Position numbers and translations under genes: made by a program. Of a stretch of DNA of 5,312 bases, positions 1-5,312 are shown one piece after another; the first letter of the stretch is position 1, and each line of letters opens with the position of its first letter. The notes under the pieces were generated by a model. It saw nothing but the letters and a program-made list of their open reading frames with translations. It was not told the DNA's origin and did no database searches. This DNA is from Deltaproteobacteria bacterium RIFOXYD12_FULL_50_9. GTDB taxonomy: Bacteria; Desulfobacterota; Desulfobulbia; Desulfobulbales; CALZHT01. Location: contig MGTA01000142.1 of NCBI GenBank assembly GCA_001799225.1, positions 2,040 through 7,351 on the forward strand. Reading direction: 5' to 3'.

Positions 1-1
1 T

Positions 2-526
2 AAATTCAAACGCAATCTGAACCACCCGCGCATCCGGGCCGGCCGCAGTGGCTTTGAGTTTATTCTTGCCTTCAAACAGGACGCCGGAGGCGGCCAGGAT
101 ATCGTCATCAATGAGGTTGATATCGAGAACTTCATCCGGGCCAAGGCAGCGATCTTTGCCGGCGTCAAAACCCTGGTGGAGGAGGTGGGACTGACCCTTG
201 ACAATATCGAGCAGATCGTCCTGGCCGGCGCCTTCGGCAGCTTCATCGATCTTGACTCAGCCATGACCGTCGGGCTGCTGCCCGAGGTCGATCCGCAAAA
301 AATCATCTATGTCGGCAACGGCTCGCTCCTGGGGGCCAGGATGAGCGAGCTGAGCAACCATATCCGCAAGGACGTGGTTGAAGTCGTCCACCGGATGACC
401 AGCTTTGAACTCTCAGAGGTAGGCAGCTTCAAGGATCAGTTCATCGCCTCCCTGTTCCTGCCGCATACCGACCAGAGGCTTTTCCCCAAGCTGAGCGCCA
501 GGCTGGCTGTTGCCAGGGACAGATAA
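2..526 (+). CDS. RACo-type ASKHA-domain activator of corrinoid proteins (C-terminal part)
   Basis: The open frame enters from the left edge and ends at TAA 524-526, leaving 174 visible residues. The sequence matches the C-terminal ATPase lobe of RACo/DUF4445 proteins. Visible motifs are the phosphate-binding LAGAFG loop (visible residues 74-79), followed by S-F-I-D and a 'TVGLLPEV' stretch, then Y-V-G-N-G-S (103-108) before the helix LLGARM. The end, with 'ASLFLPH' and a short basic tail, is also typical of the family. Family knowledge: RACo proteins carry an N-terminal [2Fe-2S] ferredoxin domain and use ATP to reductively reactivate Co(II) corrinoid proteins in methyl-transfer reactions such as the Wood-Ljungdahl pathway or methyltransferase systems; they are cytoplasmic. 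The ferredoxin half lies outside the window, so the [2Fe-2S] ligands cannot be checked. The frame is intact to its natural end. Confidence is high for the ASKHA/DUF4445 family and lower for the exact partner. Confidence 0.85.
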   Translation, partial: KFKRNLNHPRIRAGRSGFEFILAFKQDAGGGQDIVINEVDIENFIRAKAAIFAGVKTLVEEVGLTLDNIEQIVLAGAFGSFIDLDSAMTVGLLPEVDPQKIIYVGNGSLLGARMSELSNHIRKDVVEVVHRMTSFELSEVGSFKDQFIASLFLPHTDQRLFPKLSARLAVARDR

Positions 527-546
527 TAAAGAGTCTTATCAGAATC

Positions 547-741
547 TTGTGGTCATACAAATATAAGATTACACCGGATAGTTGTCGCTTGAGTTATATG
601 CATACCCAGATATTTTTAGCACTGCGGGTCAATATCAGCAACCTGCGCGCCAAGCTGGAAAAAGATCCTTCCCGGCCCCGTTATATCATTACAGAGCTGG
701 GGGTTGGCTATCGGATGAAGGCGGAGAAATGCGATGGATAA
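547..741 (+). pseudogene. Remnant of OmpR/KdpE-type response regulator (winged-helix C-terminus only)
   Basis: The frame ends at TAA 739-741. From about 622 to 720 it encodes LRVNISNLRAKLEKDPS, then a segment ending T-E-L-G-V-G-Y-R-M. This is the recognition helix, wing and conserved end of an OmpR/PhoB-type DNA-binding domain, closest in feel to KdpE ('LRVYxxxLRxKLExDPxRPRxxxTExGxGYR'). Just before it, L-W-S-Y-K-Y resembles the family's VWGxEY turn. However, about 14 extra residues with no family character separate the two blocks. The receiver domain and the first part of the effector domain are absent, and the region begins only about 20 bases after the RACo stop. The only available start is a TTG at 547 without a good ribosome binding site. 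I read it as a deletion remnant that is not expressed as a working regulator. A short expressed DNA-binding peptide cannot be excluded, but is unlikely. Confidence 0.7.
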
Positions 742-1426
742 ACCCGGCTACCTTAAGCCCTTGCCCCCAGCTCTGCCAGGCCCCGGAATAGACATCCAGG
801 GTCTTGGTAGCGTGGTCGTAGATACCCTCTTTGTCGGTTTCAAGGCTGCAGTGCCGGTCAAAGTTGGTATGACTGAAGATGATTTTATAGCGCTCAGGTC
901 CGTCGGCCAGAACCTGCTCGACGTAGAGCCCGTGACCGGTAGGCATGCGATGTTCCTTGTGCGCCCGGATGATCATGATACTACCCGGCTCGGGCACGAG
1001 CGAGGTCATCCCCAGTTTCTTTTCGGAGGCGAACCAGGTGAGCGGCCCGTTCTCGGGGCCGGTCCGGGAGCGCATGATCCCGCTGCGCTGACGGGCGTAG
1101 GTTATACATTGCGGCTCACAACGTCCCCTGGTTGTCTTGTGGTGGCGTTGCGTCCCCTTCTGGCCGGCGCTGACGGATTTAGCGGAATTTTTCAGATGTG
1201 TTACGGATGATTTCTTGATCTTTTTCTTATGGGCCTTAGTCGCTGATCGTGAGGTTGTTTTTTGTGCCACTTTCCGATGAACAACCACATCCAAGGTGGA
1301 TTCAGGCACCGCACTCTTTACCGGCACCTCGGAACAATACGCCTGTTTGAGGTCTCCATCTACCAAACCGACAAAAATCATCACTGCCATCATTATTATA
1401 GTCAGCGGCTGACCAACTTTTGTCAT
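689..1426 (-). CDS. Secreted CHAP-domain cysteine amidase/peptidase with basic linker
   Basis: Encodes 245 residues. The start (ATG at 1426-1424) is set by a strong GGAGGA six bases upstream. Residues 9-22 (TIIMMAVMIFVGLV) form a hydrophobic signal-peptide core; C31 lies in QAYC, which does not fit a lipobox, so I do not call it a lipoprotein. Residues 50-102 are a low-complexity Lys/Arg/His/Ser/Thr-rich linker. A CHAP domain spans about 103-230. Likely catalytic Cys is C107 in CITYARQRSGI, His is H165 in TGHGLYVEQV, and the third polar residue lies in FSHTNF (about N188), matching the C...GH...HxNW pattern of bacterial CHAP hydrolases. Family role: cleavage of peptidoglycan amide bonds in the periplasm, in wall remodelling or lysis; the target here is unknown. 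The basic linker could hold it to the negatively charged wall. The last 15 or so residues follow the domain end and come from the strand opposite the regulator remnant. The gene stands alone and is divergent from the kinase gene. Confidence 0.8.
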   Translation of the reverse strand: MTKVGQPLTIIMMAVMIFVGLVDGDLKQAYCSEVPVKSAVPESTLDVVVHRKVAQKTTSRSATKAHKKKIKKSSVTHLKNSAKSVSAGQKGTQRHHKTTRGRCEPQCITYARQRSGIMRSRTGPENGPLTWFASEKKLGMTSLVPEPGSIMIIRAHKEHRMPTGHGLYVEQVLADGPERYKIIFSHTNFDRHCSLETDKEGIYDHATKTLDVYSGAWQSWGQGLKVAGFIHRISPPSSDSQPPAL

Positions 1427-1432
1427 CTCATC

Positions 1433-1438
1433 TCCTCC
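1433..1438 (-). promoter_or_regulatory. Shine-Dalgarno site of the CHAP gene
   Basis: On the minus strand the sequence reads CCGGAGGAGATGAGATG, giving GGAGGA six bases before the ATG at 1426-1424. This decides the start over a second ATG at 1431-1429, which is in another frame and too close to the site. A possible -10 element, TATTAT on the minus strand, lies at 1463-1468, but no convincing -35 box is seen at the right distance, so I do not list that promoter separately. Confidence 0.75.
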
Positions 1439-1493
1439 GGGAGTGCATTTTCAGGCTATACATAATAGTCTGAGTGATTTTTAGCAATTTATT

Positions 1494-1625
1494 TTAGGCT
1501 GATTTCCTCTCCCCTGAGACAATAATGCTCGTTACCGAATAGCCTTTGATCATTCTGGTCTTGTCGATCCGGTCCAAAAATTCATTATTGGTCTCGCGTA
1601 AGATCTGAGACGAAAAGTCGAGCAG
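1494..1625 (-). pseudogene. Coding-like remnant of unrecognised gene (C-terminal 43 residues)
   Basis: On the minus strand a frame is open from CTG at 1625 to TAA at 1496-1494, directly preceded by an in-frame TAG at 1628-1626. Its 43 residues look protein-like rather than random: an amphipathic stretch SSQILRETNNEFLDRIDKTR, then MIKGYSVTSIIVSGERKSA. The only ATG is internal (1553-1551) and has no clear ribosome binding site, and everything upstream is AT-rich and non-coding. I do not recognise the family. It could be the surviving 3' end of a gene cut away by deletion. The alternative is chance openness, since 44 codons without a stop is not rare. Confidence 0.35.
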
Positions 1626-1686
1626 CTATATAAAAAATATTATAATTATTTTGGAGTATATTGTAGGCTATTTATAGTAATTACAG

Positions 1687-1697
1687 ACAATAATTGG
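1687..1697. repeat. ACAATAATTGG element, copy 1
   Basis: The 11 bases ACAATAATTGG recur exactly at 1797-1807. The core CAAT-A-ATTG is a palindrome around a central base. In this copy it continues as GCAAT, so the sequence reads CAAT-A-ATTG-G-CAAT, three alternating half-sites at 1688-1701. It could be part of an operator for a dimeric regulator, but in such AT-rich DNA chance is a real alternative. Confidence 0.4.
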
Positions 1698-1796
1698 CAA
1701 TATCTTCAATTTACTAACAATTTTATTTAATTTTATACCAAAACACCTCTGCTGCTTTCAGGAGTTTCCTGAGACGGACACATATGAAGTACCGAC

Positions 1797-1807
1797 ACAA
1801 TAATTGG
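1797..1807. repeat. ACAATAATTGG element, copy 2
   Basis: An exact second copy of the 11-base element at 1687-1697, 110 bases away start to start, in the same orientation. The spacing is near ten and a half helical turns. This copy lies about 37 bases upstream of the proposed -35 box of the kinase promoter, a position where an activator or a looping repressor could act. Function is inferred only from position and symmetry. Confidence 0.4.
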
Positions 1808-1843
1808 TTTCTATCCTAACCTGTAATGCGCCACTTTTTTGAC

Positions 1844-1872
1844 TTGACACGTTCTACAAAACAACTTATTAA
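1844..1872 (+). promoter_or_regulatory. Candidate sigma-70 promoter of the hybrid kinase gene
   Basis: A perfect -35 hexamer TTGACA (1844-1849) is followed by a 17-base spacer and TATTAA (1867-1872), which matches four of six bases of the -10 consensus. Transcription would begin near 1879, giving a leader of about 67 bases before the kinase ATG. The perfect -35 and ideal spacing make it the best promoter seen in the window; the weak -10 suggests help from an activator is possible. Confidence 0.55.
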
Positions 1873-1937
1873 ATCAAACCTCTCCATATCTACTTATCCA
1901 ATATCAACAATTAATCTGTTAACGGCTCGCTGAAGTC

Positions 1938-1941
1938 GGAG
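1938..1941 (+). promoter_or_regulatory. Shine-Dalgarno site of the hybrid kinase gene
   Basis: GGAG sits five bases (AAAAA) before ATG 1947-1949. An in-frame TAA at 1920-1922 rules out any longer protein by conventional reading, so 1947 is the start. Confidence 0.75.
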
Positions 1942-1946
1942 AAAAA

Positions 1947-4900
1947 ATGAGTAGTCAAACAATCAATACCGTACAGACTTCGAAAGTCATAGCAGTGCTT
2001 CCGGACACCCCCCTGACAGAAGCCATTTCCTTGATGGAAAAAAATAATATCAGCTGCCTGGTTGTTGTGGAAAACAATCAACCGGTCGGGATTTTTACGG
2101 AAAGAGATCTTGTCTTTCTGGCCAGCCTTGGCACTCATCCGAATCATTTTGCAATTAAAGAGGTGATGAGCACCTCCGTTATCACCGCACCTGAGCAATT
2201 GGAACCATTTGACGCCTATCGTCTATTGGAATCAAACAAAATCCGCCATCTGGTCCTGGTTGATTATAACGGCGAGGTTGCCGGCGTGATTACCCAGACC
2301 GACATTATCAATAAGCTCGGCCTTGAATATTTTATCGAACTCAAGAGTATCGAAAAAATAATGACTCGTGAGGTGGTGACCATCAGCAAAGGGTATGCTG
2401 TCAGCGATGCCGTAAAGCGGATGGCCGAACATTCGATCAGTTGCATTGTGGTTGAAGATGACAAGCTGCCGATCGGCATTCTAACCGAACGGGACATCGT
2501 CCGGCTTTTCCGCAAGGGCGAAGATGTGGCTAAGTTGACTGTCGATGCAGTAATGAGCCGACCGGTCGAGACCATCAGCGCTGATATTACCGTCCATGAA
2601 GCTGCCAATCTCATGACCCAGAAGGGGATACGGCGAATGGTGGTTGTCGATCAGAACGGCAGGATCGCCGGGCTGATCACCCAGCGTGATATTGTTAAGA
2701 ATTTTGAGCTTAAGTACATAGAATTCTTAAAAGAAGTAATCAATGAAAAAGAGAAAGCCCTGCTGGAGACGGAAAGGCAGCTGAACGAAAAGATTGTTCT
2801 CGACAACATCCTGCGCTATTCGACCGAGATGGCGATTATGGCCACTGACCTCGCCTGCCGGATTGTCTATTACAACCCGGCGGCCGAAGGCATCTTTGGG
2901 TATAAAACAGAGGACGCCATCGGCAAGGATATCCTCGGACTGTGCGAGGATGATAACGACGCATTCCAGCATTTTGCCGAAGCCAAGCGGATTATTCAGG
3001 CCGGTTCGACATACAAGTACTCTTTTGAACGGACAGAAAGCGGTAATACCCGCTGCATCGGATCGACAATCTCGGGTATCCGGGACAGTGGTCACAATCT
3101 GGTAGGTTATGTCCTCATGGCCCGGGATGTGACGAAAAGACGGGTAGCGGATGAGGAGATCATGCGTCGCTCGAATATCCAGACGGTGCTGAACAGAATT
3201 TTGTCTCTGTCGCTTGAGGATATCTCCCTTAATGAAGTTTTACAACAATCTCTTGACCTGATTCTATCCATCCCCTGGCTGGCCTTCGAATCGAAAGGCG
3301 CCGTATTTCTTGCCGAGGACGAGCAGGATATCCTAGAACTAAAGGTCCACAAGGAGCTTTCCCCTGATATTCGGAAAGCCTGTTCGCGGGTGCGATACGG
3401 AGTATGCCTGTGTGGCAGGGCCGCGGCCGAGAAAAGGCTGCAATTCGCCGACTCAATCGATGAGCGCCATGATATCCGCTATGAGGGGATTCTCCCGCAT
3501 GGCCATTACAATGCCCCGATCCTGTTCGGAGACAGGTTGCTCGGCGTGATCTGCATCTATGTAAAAGTTGGGCACCAGCGCAATCGGAATGAGGAGGACT
3601 TTCTGACCGCGGTGGCAAATACCCTGTCCGGAGTTATTGTCAGAAAACAGATGGAGAAAAACCTGATCGAGGTAAATCAGCAGCTCCAGACCCTGATCCA
3701 GGCAATTCCGGATGCGATATTTTTTAAAGATGCACATGGCCGACATATCGTGGTCAACAAAGCCTGTGAAGAATTCCTTGGCATACCGCAAGCGGAAATT
3801 CTGGGAAAAACCAACAAGGAACTGATCTTTTCGCTGTCCAATGAAAATGGCAGGATAAGTGATACTGCGGTAATGCCAAACCGAAATCCGGTGCGTACGG
3901 AAGATAGATTTATCGACAAAAACGGTGAAGAAATCTTTCTCGATACAATTAAAGTCCCGCTTTTTGATGAGCAAGGTAATACAACCGGGTTGATCGGGGT
4001 CAGCCGTAACATAACTGCCATCAAAAACATGGAAGAGCAAATTGCCATGGCTAAAAAACTTGAGTCCATAGGCGTTCTGGCCGGTGGCATTGCACATGAC
4101 TTCAACAATTTGATGACCGGGGTTCTTGGCAATATCTCCCTGGCCAAAACCTTGGTAAAACAGAACGAAAACATCTACAACCTGTTATCCAGCGCCGAAA
4201 AAGCTTCGTTACGGACCAAGGATCTGACCAATCAACTTCTGACGTTTTCCCGCGGCGGCCATCCCGTTAAAAAGATAGTTGATTTAGCGGAATTACTAGA
4301 GGAAGTCGCGACTGCATCCATACGAGACGCCAAGCAGAGCTGCGAATTTGAGTTTGACGATAATCTTTGGCCGGTCGAGGTTGATGCCGGGCAGATCAGC
4401 CAGGTCATCCAGAATCTGGTTATAAATGCCCAAGAGGCCATGCCTGAAGGCGGAGCGATCAAGATCCGGGCTCAAAACATTACTATAAAGCCTGAAGAAT
4501 CATCCTCCCTCCCGGCCGGGCCGTATATGAGAATATCGGTCGATGATCGGGGTAATGGTATCCCCCAGGACTATCTCCAGAAAATTTTTGACCCGTATTT
4601 CACGACCAAGGCAAAGGACAGCCGCAAAGGGACCGGGCTTGGGCTTGCCGTCTCCTATTCTATCGTTACAAGCCATAATGGCTATATTTTTGTGAATTCG
4701 GAGAAAGGGACGGGGACAAGTTTTTCTCTGTATCTGCCAGCCTCCCCCCAGCGCGTTGCCCAAAAAAAAGAGGAAGAAAAGTCTATTCTCGGCCGCGGCA
4801 GAATTCTTCTGATGGATGACGAGAAGATCGTCACGGATGTGGCGAGCGAGATGCTCGAATCGATCGGATACGACGTCGAGATTGCCGGCGATGGCCTGAC

Positions 4901-5240
4901 AGCCGTCAAGCTCTATCGGAACGCTTTGAAATCAGGCCGTTTTTTTGATGCGGTCATCCTTGATCTGACGGCCAAGGCCGGCATGGGAGGCACGGAAACT
5001 CTGCAAGAGTTGCTCGAAATCGATTCGAATGTCAAAGCAATTGTCTCAAGCGGTTACACCAATGATTCGGCTATGTCGGAATTTGCCAAATTAGGGTTTA
5101 AGGCGGTTTTGAGCAAACCCTATACCATTCAGAGTCTTAGCAAGATACTCCATGAGGTGCTTGAAGGCCTGGTGGCTGAGCAGACGCCCCACCGACCCGT
5201 CACCGGCCAGCAAGCCGATTCCGTATCAGGCCAAAGGTAG
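1947..5240 (+). CDS. Soluble hybrid histidine kinase: CBS x4, PAS, GAF, PAS, HisKA, HATPase, receiver
   Basis: Encodes 1097 residues with no signal peptide or membrane segment, so it is a cytoplasmic sensor. Four CBS domains fill about 1-251 as two Bateman pairs, each ending in a T-x-x-D ribose-contact motif (T51/D54, T116/D119, T180/D183, T245/D248). A charged helix (about 252-285) leads to PAS1 (286-398), then GAF (about 425-567) with CLCGRAA and HGHY, a coupling helix, and PAS2 (about 575-693). HisKA follows with phospho-acceptor H717 in GIAHDFNN, an HPK4-like H-box. The HATPase has N827 in the N box, D867-R-G-N-G871, and GTGLGL at 895-900. The receiver (about 951-1072) has D957/D958, phospho-acceptor D1006, S1034 and K1057, all intact. 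Expected role: autophosphorylation at H717, transfer to D1006, then relay through an unseen HPt partner, or phosphatase control. CBS pairs in other proteins bind AMP, ATP, SAM or NAD, so energy state is a plausible input; the actual ligand is unknown. All parts look functional. No output domain is present and no partner regulator lies in view. Confidence 0.93.
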   Translation: MSSQTINTVQTSKVIAVLPDTPLTEAISLMEKNNISCLVVVENNQPVGIFTERDLVFLASLGTHPNHFAIKEVMSTSVITAPEQLEPFDAYRLLESNKIRHLVLVDYNGEVAGVITQTDIINKLGLEYFIELKSIEKIMTREVVTISKGYAVSDAVKRMAEHSISCIVVEDDKLPIGILTERDIVRLFRKGEDVAKLTVDAVMSRPVETISADITVHEAANLMTQKGIRRMVVVDQNGRIAGLITQRDIVKNFELKYIEFLKEVINEKEKALLETERQLNEKIVLDNILRYSTEMAIMATDLACRIVYYNPAAEGIFGYKTEDAIGKDILGLCEDDNDAFQHFAEAKRIIQAGSTYKYSFERTESGNTRCIGSTISGIRDSGHNLVGYVLMARDVTKRRVADEEIMRRSNIQTVLNRILSLSLEDISLNEVLQQSLDLILSIPWLAFESKGAVFLAEDEQDILELKVHKELSPDIRKACSRVRYGVCLCGRAAAEKRLQFADSIDERHDIRYEGILPHGHYNAPILFGDRLLGVICIYVKVGHQRNRNEEDFLTAVANTLSGVIVRKQMEKNLIEVNQQLQTLIQAIPDAIFFKDAHGRHIVVNKACEEFLGIPQAEILGKTNKELIFSLSNENGRISDTAVMPNRNPVRTEDRFIDKNGEEIFLDTIKVPLFDEQGNTTGLIGVSRNITAIKNMEEQIAMAKKLESIGVLAGGIAHDFNNLMTGVLGNISLAKTLVKQNENIYNLLSSAEKASLRTKDLTNQLLTFSRGGHPVKKIVDLAELLEEVATASIRDAKQSCEFEFDDNLWPVEVDAGQISQVIQNLVINAQEAMPEGGAIKIRAQNITIKPEESSSLPAGPYMRISVDDRGNGIPQDYLQKIFDPYFTTKAKDSRKGTGLGLAVSYSIVTSHNGYIFVNSEKGTGTSFSLYLPASPQRVAQKKEEEKSILGRGRILLMDDEKIVTDVASEMLESIGYDVEIAGDGLTAVKLYRNALKSGRFFDAVILDLTAKAGMGGTETLQELLEIDSNVKAIVSSGYTNDSAMSEFAKLGFKAVLSKPYTIQSLSKILHEVLEGLVAEQTPHRPVTGQQADSVSGQR

Positions 5241-5249
5241 AAAGACACT

Positions 5250-5312
5250 ATGAACAACGCGCTGTTACCCCTAGACCTTAACGCCAGGATCGCTGATCTC
5301 TATAACCGCATG
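5250..5312 (+). CDS. Start of downstream CDS, truncated by window edge
   Basis: ATG at 5250 opens a frame that stays open to the end of the window (21 codons, beginning MNNALLPLDLNARIADLYNR). It starts nine bases after the kinase stop. Weak purine-rich stretches, AAAGG at 5233-5237 and GAAAG at 5240-5244, could serve ribosome binding. The tight spacing suggests one transcript with the kinase and possibly translational coupling. The opening resembles, from memory, the N-terminus of YkgJ-type cysteine-cluster (zinc- or iron-chelating) proteins of Desulfobacterota, but the cysteines that define that family would lie beyond the edge, so this is only a guess. It does not look like the start of a receiver or HPt domain. 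Confidence 0.6.
   Translation, partial: MNNALLPLDLNARIADLYNRM

Larger units (their letters stand above)
1427..1946. other. Divergent intergenic region between CHAP and kinase genes
   Basis: About 520 bases separate the two divergent starts. The part next to the CHAP gene holds that gene's ribosome binding site and a possible -10. Then comes a 44-codon coding-like remnant on the minus strand. From about 1625 to 1740 the DNA is strikingly AT-rich, with runs such as TATATAAAAAATATTATAATTATT. The rest holds a short inverted repeat CAGGA-GTT-TCCTG at 1758-1770, two copies of ACAATAATTGG, and a sigma-70-like promoter before the kinase. No full gene, tRNA, intrinsic terminator or insertion sequence ends were recognised. 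Confidence 0.7.

Noticed and set aside
734..1210. Plus-strand open frame of 158 codons
   Set aside because: It lies wholly opposite the CHAP gene, has no family character, and its Gly/Pro/Arg-rich translation is what antisense of that gene would give.
1758..1770. Inverted repeat CAGGA-GTT-TCCTG as a terminator
   Set aside because: The stem is only five pairs with a three-base loop and no T-run follows, so it cannot be called an intrinsic terminator; an operator role is equally unproven.
1784..1819. Possible 11-codon leader peptide ATG...TAA before the kinase
   Set aside because: It lies upstream of the proposed promoter, has no well-placed ribosome binding site, and there is no attenuator-like hairpin behind it.
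1427..1946. CRISPR array, insertion sequence ends or tRNA in the spacer
   Set aside because: There are only two copies of one 11-base element, with no regular spacing, no terminal inverted repeats and no cloverleaf-like sequence.
1911..2198. Minus-strand frame across the kinase start
   Set aside because: It is antisense to the first CBS domain and covers the kinase ribosome binding site; no supporting start site or homology was seen.
3453..4097. Minus-strand open frame of 214 codons
   Set aside because: It is antisense to conserved GAF, PAS and HisKA sequence of the kinase. The translation shows no domain, and the kinase frame explains the codon pattern.
5241..5249. Terminator between the kinase and the next gene
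   Set aside because: The gap is only nine bases, too short for a hairpin and T-run, which favours co-transcription.

Overview
The window looks like chromosomal DNA of an anaerobic, probably sulfate- or metal-reducing bacterium of the former Deltaproteobacteria (Desulfobacterota). This is an inference from three things: a RACo-type corrinoid-protein activator, a very long PAS/GAF hybrid histidine kinase of the 'HDFNN' H-box type, and moderate-GC genes separated by AT-rich spacers. No species call is possible from this sequence.

Layout. Positions 2-526 (+) hold the C-terminal 174 residues of an ASKHA-domain protein of the RACo/DUF4445 family. Directly downstream (547-741, +) is a remnant of an OmpR/KdpE-type response regulator, reduced to the last part of its winged-helix DNA-binding domain. 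Convergent to it, and overlapping its last 53 bases, is a complete minus-strand gene (689-1426) for a secreted CHAP-domain cysteine amidase/peptidase with a strongly basic linker. Positions 1427-1946 are a roughly 520-base intergenic region. It contains a short minus-strand coding-like remnant (1494-1625), an AT-rich island with two copies of an 11-base element, and a plausible sigma-70 promoter just ahead of the last large gene.

Positions 1947-5240 (+) encode the dominant feature, a 1097-residue soluble hybrid sensor kinase. Its order is four CBS domains (two Bateman modules), coiled linker, PAS, GAF with a Cys/His cluster, PAS, HisKA, HATPase and receiver. It has no membrane segments, so it should read intracellular signals, probably adenine nucleotides plus a redox or small-ligand cue. 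It has no DNA-binding output of its own. Nine bases after its stop, a further CDS begins at 5250 and runs off the window; co-transcription with the kinase is likely.

The divergent pair (CHAP gene to the left, kinase to the right) shares the 520-base spacer. The RACo fragment, regulator remnant and odd intergenic remnant suggest that the left half has been rearranged and is decaying. The sensor kinase is the most notable item. I see no CRISPR array, tRNA, rRNA, intact mobile element or clear intrinsic terminator.
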